DNA of 13,675 nucleotides from CAYWBI01 sp964456445 (GTDB taxonomy: Bacteria > Calditrichota > Calditrichia > Calditrichales > J004), in the NCBI GenBank assembly GCA_964456445.1, contig CAYWBI010000104.1, forward strand, positions 1-13,675. The letters run 5' to 3'. Below are positions 6,909 through 13,658 of this stretch, one piece after another. The translations under genes were made by a program, and so were the position numbers. The notes beneath the pieces are model-generated. The model had not been told where the DNA came from and searched no databases. It was given only the letters and a program-made list of their open reading frames with translations. Within the stretch, counting starts at the first letter, position 1; each line of letters opens with the position of its first letter.

Positions 6909-7154
6909 ATGTCCCGTAAATGTAAATTATCAGGTAAGCAGCCACTGGTGGGCAATAACGTATCGCATGCCCACAACAAATCGAAACGGCGCCAGTTGCC
7001 CAACTTGCAAAATAAACGTATTTTTGTAAGCGAACTCAATCGTTTCGTCCGCTTAAAAATTTCAACCCGCGCCTTAAAAACAATCAACAGCAAAGGTTTA
7101 ATGACCTATCTGGCAGAGCAAGGCCTAAAATTGGCCGAGGTTGAACTAAGCTAA
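6909..7154 (+). CDS. rpmB: 50S ribosomal protein L28
   Basis: This encodes an 81-aa large-subunit protein starting MSRKCKLSGKQPLVGNNVSHAHNK, the canonical L28 opening. The middle (RRQLPNLQNKRIFV) and the end (LKISTRALKTINSKGL) are also typical. It has a single cysteine, so it is the zinc-free form. Two ATGs are adjacent (6906 and 6909). The second is chosen because AGGAG (6898-6902) is 6 nt away and the family starts MSRKC. It lies 15 bp after the small basic protein gene and is cotranscribed with it and rpmG. Confidence 0.96.
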   Translation: MSRKCKLSGKQPLVGNNVSHAHNKSKRRQLPNLQNKRIFVSELNRFVRLKISTRALKTINSKGLMTYLAEQGLKLAEVELS

Positions 7155-7218
7155 TAATTATCCGAAATATTTCTTTCGGTTCTAGAAATATGTATTTAGA
7201 AAAATGGAGCGCTGAGCA

Positions 7219-7383
7219 ATGGCAAAAAAATCAAACGCCCGGGAAACTATAAAACTTAAAAGCACGGCAAGTCCGCATGTGTACTCGATAAAAAAGAACA
7301 AACGCAACACACCGGGCAAAATGGAAATTAAAAAATACGATCCCGTTGTTCGCAAACACGTGATGTACAAAGAATCCAAGTAA
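7219..7383 (+). CDS. rpmG: 50S ribosomal protein L33
   Basis: This short gene encodes 54 residues: MAKKSNARETIKLKSTASPH, then YSIKKNKRNTPGKMEIKKYD and PVVRKHVMYKESK. The pattern NKRNTP...KYDP..RKHV..KE is diagnostic of L33. The zinc-binding cysteines of the C+ form are absent, so this is the C- paralogue type. TGGAG lies about 9 nt upstream of the ATG. It is the third gene of the operon and is followed at once by a terminator. Confidence 0.96.
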   Translation: MAKKSNARETIKLKSTASPHVYSIKKNKRNTPGKMEIKKYDPVVRKHVMYKESK

Positions 7384-7389
7384 ACTTTT

Positions 7390-7421
7390 AAGCCGCCGTA
7401 TTTATTGGGCGGCTTTTTTTT
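7390..7421 (+). terminator. Rho-independent terminator of the rpmB-rpmG operon
   Basis: A perfect 8-bp GC-rich stem AAGCCGCC/GGCGGCTT (7390-7397 with 7408-7415) with a 10-nt loop runs into a stretch of eight T. It begins 7 bp after the rpmG stop codon. Confidence 0.95.
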
Positions 7422-7497
7422 ATTCCCCTTTACGGGCTTGAAAAAGAACGAATGATTTTCTACCTTCCGCCTTTCTTCCACATTGAGGACCACTCCC

Positions 7498-8247
7498 ATG
7501 CAACGTGATACATTAACCGGTTATTTAAACGACCTGCTACAAATTGATCTCTATAAAGATTTATGTCCAAACGGCTTGCAAGTAGAAGGCCGGAATGACA
7601 TAAAAAAAATTGTTTGCGGGGTAAGCGCCTGTATGGAACTGTTCAAAAAAGCCCAAGCCCAAAAAGCAGATGCTGTTTTGGTGCATCACGGTATCATTTG
7701 GAATTTTGAACGGCCCTTGTATGTGGGCGGATATAAACAACGGGTTAAATTTCTTCTGAAAAACGATTTGAACCTGTTGGCCTACCACCTTCCGCTGGAT
7801 GCCCATGCCACTTACGGCAACAATGCACAAATTGCCCAAAGACTCGGCATTCTCCAACCACAGCCCTTTGGCGCCTACAATGGAACGACCATCGGTTTTA
7901 AAGGAACATTCAATCATTCCGCCGAAAAACTGTTTCACCGGATACGTACCAACATCAACCCGCAGGCGCTCATTTTCCCCTTTGGCCCAAAGAATATCCG
8001 TAGTGTCGGGATCATCAGCGGCGGGGCTCAAAAGGAAATCAAACAGGCGGTTGTTCAGGGACTGGACGCTTATATCACCGGCGAGGCGAGCGAGCATATT
8101 TACCATTACGCTAAAGAGGAAGGTATCCATTTTATTGCGGCGGGGCATCATGCCACGGAAGTATTTGGCGTACAAGCCCTGGGCGAACACCTGGCTAATA
8201 AATTCAATCTTGATGTGGAGTTTTTAAATATCCCCAACCCGGTTTAA
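7498..8247 (+). CDS. NIF3/YbgI-family dinuclear metal-centre protein
   Basis: This encodes a 249-aa member of the NIF3 family (GTP cyclohydrolase I type 2 homologues), which form toroidal hexamers with a two-metal site. The physiological reaction is not firmly established for the family. The metal ligands of E. coli YbgI are conserved: His63-His64 in VHHGIIW, Asp101 in YHLPLDAH, and the C-terminal GHHATE (His217/218, Glu221). The ATG at 7498 is preferred because GAGGA is 8 nt upstream. A TTG at 7483 would add five residues but overlaps that site. There is no insertion domain of the kind seen in longer members. It lies after the rpmG terminator as a single gene and converges with the NUDIX gene, overlapping it by 4 bp. 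Confidence 0.92.
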   Translation: MQRDTLTGYLNDLLQIDLYKDLCPNGLQVEGRNDIKKIVCGVSACMELFKKAQAQKADAVLVHHGIIWNFERPLYVGGYKQRVKFLLKNDLNLLAYHLPLDAHATYGNNAQIAQRLGILQPQPFGAYNGTTIGFKGTFNHSAEKLFHRIRTNINPQALIFPFGPKNIRSVGIISGGAQKEIKQAVVQGLDAYITGEASEHIYHYAKEEGIHFIAAGHHATEVFGVQALGEHLANKFNLDVEFLNIPNPV

Positions 8248-8645
8248 CCGGCCAGTTCCCGGATAAGCGCCGTGTCGGCTTGAGGGAACTCAAACCCGGG
8301 CAATTCAAACGCTTCGAGCCAACGAAAATCCGTGACCTGTTGCAGGCGCACATTTTGTTCCTGGCCCTTAAGACGGCAATGATAAAAATACAATCGCACG
8401 ATCTTCCAGCCGTAGTCCACGGTTTCCTGCCAGTACAACTCGCCGGGCACAATATCTAAAGCGGTTTCTTCCTGAATCTCACGGACCAATGCGTCGGTAT
8501 GGCTCTCCCCATCTTCCACCTTGCCACCCGGGAATTCCCACAACCCGCCCAAATGGGTATCATCGGGGCGTTTTGTAATAAGGATATTTCCTTTATCGTC
8601 CTTTATGATTGCCGCTACGACGGAGATTTCAAATTTTTTACGCAT
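8244..8645 (-). CDS. NUDIX hydrolase, MutT-like
   Basis: This encodes a 133-aa cytoplasmic pyrophosphohydrolase. The Nudix box spans 41-63: GKVEDGE, then REIQEET, with the metal-binding REXXEE (R55, E56, E59, E60) intact. The Gly usually found before the last hydrophobic position is Ala62. The opening ISVVAAIIKDDKGNILITKR and WEFPGGK match MutT, so nucleotide-pool cleaning (8-oxo-dGTP) is the likely role, though substrate cannot be told from sequence. The C-terminal half (VTDFRWLEAFELPGFEFP) is also MutT-like. Its ATG shares the A of the upstream TPR gene's stop (TGATG), so the two are coupled. At its other end the stop overlaps that of the convergent NIF3 gene. Confidence 0.93.
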   Translation of the reverse strand: MRKKFEISVVAAIIKDDKGNILITKRPDDTHLGGLWEFPGGKVEDGESHTDALVREIQEETALDIVPGELYWQETVDYGWKIVRLYFYHCRLKGQEQNVRLQQVTDFRWLEAFELPGFEFPQADTALIRELAG

Positions 8646-9151
8646 CAGTTATACTTTGCCAATAAACAATTATAGGCACGTTGGGCCATTCCACTCGCGG
8701 GGTTTTCATTTATGGCCCGTTGATAGTAAAATTTGGCTTTGTCCCAATCGCCTTTCCATTCATAGACACGGCCTAAGTTGATGCAGGGGTAGCAATAGTT
8801 TTGATATTCCGGGGCTGCCAGCGCTTTTTGCAACCAGGGGATGGCTTCATCATAGCGTTTTAGCTGAATCAGATAAGCGCCGATATCATTATAGGGGTTG
8901 CCATAATCCGGGTCGATTTCGACCGCCTTTTTACAAACATCGATGGCTTCTTCATATAAATTTTTAAGGCTATAGACCCAGCCGAGAAAGGTATAGGCAT
9001 GCGCCGTAGGCAAAAACTCAATCGAGCGTTTATAACAGTGGGCCGCGCGGTCTAAGTAGCCTCTTTCTTGCAGGGCATAGCCTTTTTCGAAATAGCCCCG
9101 GGCAATTTCATAAAGGTTTTGCATCCTTTTTTTATCGGTCTTGTTGCCCAT
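8645..9151 (-). CDS. Tetratricopeptide repeat protein
   Basis: This encodes a 168-aa soluble protein made almost wholly of about four TPR units. Examples are GYFEKGYALQERGYLDRAAH, AYTFLGWVYSLKNLYEEAID and YNDIGAYLIQLKRYDEAIPW, followed by YPCINLGRVYEWKGDWDKAK. Each has the usual small residues in helix A and Tyr/Ala in helix B. There is no signal peptide or membrane segment, so a cytoplasmic scaffolding role is likely; no catalytic domain is present. ATG at 9151 (MGNKTDKKRMQNLYEIA) is chosen, with GGTGA upstream. An in-frame TTG at 9166 is possible. The NUDIX gene follows with a one-base stop/start overlap, which suggests a two-gene operon. Confidence 0.88.
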   Translation of the reverse strand: MGNKTDKKRMQNLYEIARGYFEKGYALQERGYLDRAAHCYKRSIEFLPTAHAYTFLGWVYSLKNLYEEAIDVCKKAVEIDPDYGNPYNDIGAYLIQLKRYDEAIPWLQKALAAPEYQNYCYPCINLGRVYEWKGDWDKAKFYYQRAINENPASGMAQRAYNCLLAKYN

Positions 9152-9449
9152 GGCGCTCACCGGCAAATAAAATGATATGCTGTAGTTATCTTTATGTTTT
9201 ACAAATGTTCGGAAATGAAGGTTCCAATTCTCTTTCTGTTCAATGTATAAAAATTTACGGCAGATTCAAGTAGAACTTAAAAGAAGGATACATATTTCGC
9301 TTTAAAAAATACCGGGCCAAGGATTGAACACAGATGAACCAAACCCATTGTGCCGGTTCAATCAGGTGTTTTGAAAATACTATGTGATGACTTCCCCGGT
9401 CTGTCAAAAAGTTCATGGGTAAGTCAGGCTTTTCGATGGAAAGTAAATT
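9152..9449. other. Intergenic region between the TPR and pirin genes
   Basis: No gene is supported. On the minus strand a weak promoter match for the TPR-NUDIX pair is TTGAAT (9269-9264), 16 bp, then TACATT (9247-9242). The segment around 9322-9363 holds an inverted repeat GATTGAAC/GTTCAATC, with an inner alternative TGAACC/GGTTCA. It also holds an AACACAGATGAAC string resembling a common dispersed intergenic repeat. The remainder shows nothing recognisable. Confidence 0.5.
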
Positions 9450-9480
9450 GAAATCCCGGAATGTTTGAAACCGGGATTTC
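9450..9480 (-). terminator. Terminator downstream of pirin
   Basis: A perfect 10-bp stem GAAATCCCGG/CCGGGATTTC (9450-9459 with 9471-9480) with an 11-nt loop lies just beyond the pirin stop. On the minus strand it is followed by a T-containing stretch (AATTTACTT). The plus-strand side (TTTATTT) is equally suited, so it may act in both directions. Confidence 0.7.
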
Positions 9481-9485
9481 TTTAT

Positions 9486-10202
9486 TTACGAAATGTTCAT
9501 TGGTATTTCCATTAGAAGCAGCTTTACCGCACTTTTTGCTAAAACGGCAATGCTTTGTGTCTCCCAGATTCCCAGGCCATCTCTTTTGTCAAGCTTGATT
9601 CCTTCAATGTCAAGACTGCCTTCAAGAACAAAAATATACACACCGTTCCGTGGGGCTTTAAGTGTATATAGTTCCCGGTGCCCTTCTTCAAAATCGCCCA
9701 TATGAAACCAGGCATCCTGATGTATCCATACCCCGTCATCTTCTGGATTTGGGGAAAGTATTTGATAAAAGCTGTTTTTCCTTTCTATATCACGGATTGA
9801 TATCTGATCATAACGTGGCTTAACATTTTTTTTACCGGGCATAAGCCAAATCTGCAAAAAATTTACTTCTTTTTCCAAACTCTGATTATACTCGCTATGG
9901 AAAACACCGCTTCCAGCACTCATCACCTGTATGTCCCCTTGCCGGATAATAGAAATGTTGCCCATATTATCTTTGTGCTCCAGTGCGCCTTCCAAAGGCA
10001 CGGAGATGATCTCCATGTTATCGTGTGGATGTGTGCCAAACCCCTTGCCCGGGCTTACAATATCATCGTTTAAAACACGCAGCACCCCAAAATGCATTCT
10101 TTCGGGATTGTAGTAATTGGCAAAACTAAAGGTATGGTGCGTATCCAGCCAACCATGTATGGCATGTCCCCGCGTATCGGACTTATGTACAATCGTTTTC
10201 AT
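9486..10202 (-). CDS. Pirin-family protein, YhhW-like
   Basis: This encodes a 238-aa bicupin protein close to E. coli YhhW, which has quercetin 2,3-dioxygenase activity in vitro. The true cellular substrate is not known. The metal-binding set is conserved in the N-terminal cupin: His58 and His60 in GTHPHDNMEI, His102 and Glu104 in SGVFHSEYN. The C-terminal cupin is shorter of motifs, as usual (VYIFVLEGSLDIEGIKL, DGLGIWE). ATG at 10202 (MKTIVHKSD) is preferred, with GGAGG 8 nt upstream. An ATG at 10217 overlaps that site. The gene lies 99 bp downstream of, and on the same strand as, an AraC-type regulator, with a direct repeat in the gap, so the regulator probably controls it. Confidence 0.93.
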   Translation of the reverse strand: MKTIVHKSDTRGHAIHGWLDTHHTFSFANYYNPERMHFGVLRVLNDDIVSPGKGFGTHPHDNMEIISVPLEGALEHKDNMGNISIIRQGDIQVMSAGSGVFHSEYNQSLEKEVNFLQIWLMPGKKNVKPRYDQISIRDIERKNSFYQILSPNPEDDGVWIHQDAWFHMGDFEEGHRELYTLKAPRNGVYIFVLEGSLDIEGIKLDKRDGLGIWETQSIAVLAKSAVKLLLMEIPMNIS

Positions 10203-10251
10203 TATTCGTCCCTCCATTGGTGGTTTATATGATATTAAAGCTACACAAACG

Positions 10252-10284
10252 GGATCAGGATAAAATATGAAGATACGGATCAGG
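10252..10284. promoter_or_regulatory. Direct repeat upstream of pirin, possible AraC-type operator
   Basis: GGATCAGG occurs twice in the same orientation (10252-10259 and 10277-10284), with start points 25 bp apart and partly matching flanks (ACGG before, AT after). The pair is 50-82 bp upstream of the pirin ATG, a usual place for activator half-sites. That the neighbouring AraC-family protein binds here is an inference from position only. Confidence 0.35.
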
Positions 10285-10301
10285 CATATTAAAATCCGGC
10301 A

Positions 10302-11165
10302 TTAGCCGTGTCGAAAACGTGTGGGGGATAGCCCCGTACATTTCTTAAAAAAGGCGCTAAAATTGGCCGGTTCGGAAAAACCGAGTTTATAGCTGATTTC
10401 TTTGACAGAATAATTTGAAAAGTAAAGCAGGCGTTTTGCAGAAATAGTAATTCTGGATTGAATATATTCCTTGGCTGTTTTACCAATCAAGGACTTGATA
10501 GTTCTATTAAGATGATCGGGCGTTATATTCAGCTTTTGTGCATATTGAAACAGGCCATGCCAGTCGGTATAGTTTTGGTCAACTAATTTTTTAAAGTCTT
10601 TTAATATGGCGTTTCCCGCTTCACGCTTTTGTGTATTGCCATAAGGCTTTGTACAGATAGAGTTACAAGATATCAAAAAAAGTTCAAGAAGGGCAGCCAT
10701 CGCCTGCTTTTTAAATTTATCATCAGAATGGTATAAACGGAAAATTTGTTCGCAATAGTCAGACAGTTTCAAAAATTGCCCCTTTGTAAGCTTCATAGGC
10801 GGACAAAAACCATAGTCATGGAAAAGGTTAAGGTCTTCTATGAAACAGCTTGCAATATTATTCTCCATCAGAAAATTAGAGGAAAATACAATTGAGAAAC
10901 CAATGGGGGCCTCATCTTCTATAAGTTGATGTACCTGCCCCGGGTTTATAAAATAAACTTGCCGGTCAGACAACATATAACTGTTGAAATCGATAACATG
11001 TCTGCCCCGGGCCTTCCGGGCCAATAAAACAGTATAATAATCGTGGCGGTGGGGCGAATCTGTTTTTTTCTGGCGCTTGGCATAAATCTCTTCCATGCGG
11101 GAGATGCCAAAACTTTTATTGTTATCGGTTTTGTTTATATTGTTGTATATTTTTATACTGTTCAT
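10302..11165 (-). CDS. AraC-family transcriptional regulator
   Basis: This encodes 287 residues in two parts. The N-terminal half is a cupin-like sensor domain (about 35-130; SPHRHDYYTVLLARKARGRH and VYFINPGQVHQLI). The C-terminal AraC DNA-binding domain with two helix-turn-helix motifs spans about 190-285 (LNITPDHLNRTIKSLIGKTA and then VKEISYKLGFSEPANFSAFF, ending KKCTGLSPTRFR). The style is that of regulators common in Bacteroidota. The inducer cannot be told from sequence. The start at 11165 (MNSIKIYNN) has no strong Shine-Dalgarno; a Met 23 codons later is possible. The coding sequence is AT-richer than its neighbours, which may hint at transfer. Pirin downstream is the likely target. Confidence 0.92.
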   Translation of the reverse strand: MNSIKIYNNINKTDNNKSFGISRMEEIYAKRQKKTDSPHRHDYYTVLLARKARGRHVIDFNSYMLSDRQVYFINPGQVHQLIEDEAPIGFSIVFSSNFLMENNIASCFIEDLNLFHDYGFCPPMKLTKGQFLKLSDYCEQIFRLYHSDDKFKKQAMAALLELFLISCNSICTKPYGNTQKREAGNAILKDFKKLVDQNYTDWHGLFQYAQKLNITPDHLNRTIKSLIGKTAKEYIQSRITISAKRLLYFSNYSVKEISYKLGFSEPANFSAFFKKCTGLSPTRFRHG

Positions 11166-11490
11166 TATACCGTCTGCTTCAACTTAACACTACAAGATAT
11201 TAAACCTGAAATTTACAAACCAGGGAATTCTCACCAACTTCATCCGAAGTAATGCTGCTGATACCCCATAAATTCAGCCAAATACCGGGAAGCAATTTTG
11301 TTATGATGGGATGTGTATGGCGAACATCATCAAATATTGTATCGTCATGGCGAGGCCGCAAAAGTCAAATTGATGTGGGACTTTGGGGATGACCATTATT
11401 AACAATCAGCAGGCAGAAAATCTATAGACAAGCGGCCATCGGTCATCTCAAAGGTAGGTCCCGCGCTTTATTTATGTGGGAGCGGTCAAC
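11166..11490. other. Intergenic region between the AraC and PRPP synthetase genes
   Basis: No intact gene is visible. It should contain the AraC promoter at its left side and the 3' end of the PRPP synthetase transcript at its right. Short inverted repeats are AAAGTC/GACTTT (11361-11366/11379-11384) and GATGACC/GGTCATC (11388-11394/11441-11447). No clear terminator was found for the PRPP synthetase gene. A short protein-like frame at 11307-11402 is listed separately. Confidence 0.5.
11307..11402 (+). pseudogene. Possible C-terminal remnant of a decayed gene
   Basis: A 31-codon frame runs from after a TGA at 11304 to a TAA at 11400-11402, reading WDVYGEHHQILYRHGEAAKV then KLMWDFGDDHY. The composition looks like real protein rather than random translation. 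There is no ATG at its beginning, only a GTG at 11313, and no ribosome binding site. I do not recognise the family. It may be a degraded gene end or chance. Confidence 0.2.
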
Positions 11491-12537
11491 TTAGCGTAAC
11501 AACTCGGACACGGAACGTTTTGTGTTGATGTGATAGATCACCTTGGCAAATAAGGGGGCAATGGACACTTCGTCATACCAGGGATTATCCGCCACAAACT
11601 GGGGGCCGTGGAAAACGGCATCGGTGCCAATGACCCGGGTTATCAATTCTTCTTCATAAGCCTTGGTAAAAAGCTCACGGGCATATCCGTTAAAGAACGG
11701 CAGCGAACAGGCAATATAAATATTTTTTGCACCGTTGTCCCTCAGCAATCGGGCGGCATTGATAATAGTTCCGCCGGTACTGATCATGTCATCGGGCAAA
11801 AGCACATTTTTACCTTCCACGTTACCGACCAGGCGCATGCTTTCCACAACGCTTGCCTTTGAATAGTCCCGTGCTTTATCCACAATGGCCAAACCGGTAC
11901 GCATGGCCTTTGAATAGAAACGGGCTTTTTCGGCGCCTCCGACATCCGGTGAGGTGATGACAAGGTTCTCGGTTGAATAGTTGTTTTCAAAATGGTTTAT
12001 CAGCGTATGCGAAGCGTGCAGGTCTTCCAGCGTTGCCCGGCTGAAAAAGCCCATGATGGCCTCGGCATGGACGTCCAGCGTGATCACCCGGTCGGCGCCG
12101 GATATCTCTAAGAAGCGTGCGATTTGCTTGGCGGTTATCCCCTCGCGGGTTTTCTTCCGCTCCTGGCGGGAATAGGCATATTGCGGAATTACAACCGTAA
12201 TGGAATCCGCATCGGATTGATAGGCTGCATTTACGGCGGTCATCAGCGCCATCAGGTTATCATTAATCGACTGTGCGGAATTGGGATCATCAAAACATTG
12301 TACGATATAATGGTCATCGCCACGGATGTTTTCGGTGATCACCGTTTTTATTTCGCCATTGGCAAAATGCATTTCCTCAGAATGGAGCAGACGGATACGA
12401 TGGTCGTCGCCTTGTCCTTTTAACTCAAGGTTAAAGGCATCTACGATACGCTGTGCCAGAGGAATCCCGGATTCACAGGCCATTATACTCAGGGCGCCTC
12501 TCTCCCCTTTGCGTTTAAAATCTCCCGATTGGCTCAC
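11491..12537 (-). CDS. prs: Ribose-phosphate pyrophosphokinase (PRPP synthetase), divergent
   Basis: This encodes a 348-aa enzyme expected to make PRPP from ribose 5-phosphate and ATP for nucleotide, His and Trp synthesis. Family landmarks are in order: HFANGEIKTVITENIRG (57-73), QYAYSRQERK (119-128), LDVHAEAIMGFF with His157 (154-165), SPDVGG (196-201), the flexible-loop KARD (221-224) and the PRPP loop DDMISTGGT (249-257). Differences from the common bacterial form are Ser for Asp in DDMIDTGGT, and a longer chain. The GTG start at 12537 overlaps the upstream stop (GTGA) and has an AAGGGG site. The ATG at 12483 (MACESGIPLAQRI) starts nearer to the usual family N-terminus and remains possible. 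Cotranscription with the phosphatase gene is likely. Confidence 0.9.
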   Translation of the reverse strand: MSQSGDFKRKGERGALSIMACESGIPLAQRIVDAFNLELKGQGDDHRIRLLHSEEMHFANGEIKTVITENIRGDDHYIVQCFDDPNSAQSINDNLMALMTAVNAAYQSDADSITVVIPQYAYSRQERKKTREGITAKQIARFLEISGADRVITLDVHAEAIMGFFSRATLEDLHASHTLINHFENNYSTENLVITSPDVGGAEKARFYSKAMRTGLAIVDKARDYSKASVVESMRLVGNVEGKNVLLPDDMISTGGTIINAARLLRDNGAKNIYIACSLPFFNGYARELFTKAYEEELITRVIGTDAVFHGPQFVADNPWYDEVSIAPLFAKVIYHINTKRSVSELLR

Positions 12538-13364
12538 TGCGCGGCCCCTTCTTCTACTGGTTTATAAAATGGAAAAGTTTCCCGGATAATATCACCGGTT
12601 TGTTGATGTATCGCGCTGTTGGTTGCAAGAATATAACTACTGCTTAAAAATGCATCACCATCCCAAAAATCAGTTACCTGACCGCCTGCTTCTCTAACCA
12701 ACAAGGCGCCCGCAGCCACATCCCATGGCTTTAAGCCGATCTCCCAAAAACCATCAAATGTGCCGCGGGCCACATAGGCCAGATCCATAGCCGCCGAGCC
12801 AAGACGGCGTACGCCGAGGCTGCCGCTAAAGATCTCTTCGAAGACATGCATATAAGGATGCAGGAGGTGTTTGGTTTTAAAGGGAAAGCCGGTGGCCATT
12901 AAGCTCTCTGCAAGGATTTGATTTTTACTGACATGGATAGGCGTGCCGTTTAAAAATGCCCCCTGCCCTTTTACAGCAGAATACATGTGGTCATTTAGCG
13001 GGTCATATATCACCCCGGTAATCAAGTTGCCCTCATGCTCAAGCCCGATGGAAACGGCAAAAACGGGCACATTGCTTAAATAATTTTTAGTTCCGTCAAG
13101 GGGATCGATGATCCAGCGGTAGCCGCGTGCATGCTCGGCGCCACCGCTCTCTTCCGCTAAAAAGGTATGCTGCGGATAACGCCCCTGGATAAGCTCCAGA
13201 ATCGCCTTTTCGGATGTTTCGTCCACGAAGCTGATAAAATCATTTTGCGATTTTTTACGCACTTCTTCCGGTTTTACCCGTCCGTAATAGCGTTTCAAAA
13301 TCTCCCCGGCCAGACGCGCGGCCTCTATGGCGGTATTTAAATAGTCATCCATTGCTTGTTTCAT
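12534..13364 (-). CDS. Inositol-monophosphatase-family phosphatase
   Basis: This encodes about 276 aa, a Mg-dependent, Li-sensitive-type sugar phosphatase. The metal ligands are present: Glu71 in LAEES and the DPLDGTKN motif at 87-94 (Asp87, Asp90). The C-terminal WDVAAGALLVREAGG signature supplies the third Asp. Candidate substrates are inositol phosphates, fructose bisphosphate or PAP; sequence alone does not decide. The start is uncertain. ATG at 13364 (MKQAMDDYLNTAIEAARLAG) matches the family N-terminus. An in-frame ATG at 13454 would add 30 residues rich in Gly/Ser (HLFGSGLSGLGSKH) without homology. Neither has an ideally spaced ribosome site (AGAAGGA lies about 17 nt before 13364). Its stop overlaps the PRPP synthetase start by 4 bases. 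Confidence 0.9.
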   Translation of the reverse strand: MKQAMDDYLNTAIEAARLAGEILKRYYGRVKPEEVRKKSQNDFISFVDETSEKAILELIQGRYPQHTFLAEESGGAEHARGYRWIIDPLDGTKNYLSNVPVFAVSIGLEHEGNLITGVIYDPLNDHMYSAVKGQGAFLNGTPIHVSKNQILAESLMATGFPFKTKHLLHPYMHVFEEIFSGSLGVRRLGSAAMDLAYVARGTFDGFWEIGLKPWDVAAGALLVREAGGQVTDFWDGDAFLSSSYILATNSAIHQQTGDIIRETFPFYKPVEEGAAQ

Positions 13365-13454
13365 ATAAATTTTATCTGTCTGTCCTTCTGCTAGATGCTT
13401 ACTTCCTAACCCGGACAAGCCGGAACCAAAAAGGTGATTTTTATTTTTAGCCAT

Positions 13455-13599
13455 GAATATACGTATCTTTTTGCGAATATTTTTACTTCGTCATTCCTTG
13501 TTCGATATTCGATATTTGTCAAACACCGAACCTCGAAAAATGAAGAATCGTCTCCTACTTCAAAATTCCTTACTGAGCAGAGCTTTAACTAAATTCTAT
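13455..13599 (-). repeat. Non-coding region with ATCGAATATCGAACAAGG-type repeat
   Basis: No gene is visible. On the minus strand the centre reads AATATCGAATATCGAACAAG then GAATGACGAAGTAAAA. From memory this resembles a degenerate string found in intergenic DNA of Bacteroidota and other FCB genomes. A related phrase lies just upstream (AAGGAATTTTGAAGTAGGAG, then ACGATTCTTCATTTTTCGAG). It probably also contains the 5' leader of the phosphatase transcript. Copy number elsewhere in the genome cannot be judged here. Confidence 0.4.
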
Positions 13600-13658
13600 C
13601 CATTTGGTTCTGTATCCAGAGGGCGTTAGCCCTTTAATCTTCGTAGCTGATCAAATGG
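13600..13658. repeat. Perfect inverted repeat enclosing a GC-rich hairpin
   Basis: CCATTTG (13600-13606) pairs with CAAATGG (13652-13658). Inside it, AGAGGGC (13618-13624) pairs with GCCCTTT (13629-13635; one G-U) around a GTTA loop. On the plus strand the inner hairpin is followed by TTTAATCTT, so a weak terminator is possible. It could equally be a small structured RNA or a REP-like element at the window edge. Confidence 0.4.

Noticed and set aside
7182..7499. Open frame of 105 codons on the minus strand over rpmG
   Set aside because: It covers the rpmG gene and the terminator hairpin; its sequence is the complement of a Lys-rich gene.
7561..8190. Open frame of 209 codons antisense to the NIF3-family gene
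   Set aside because: No domain, no ribosome binding site; the opposite strand has conserved metal-ligand motifs.
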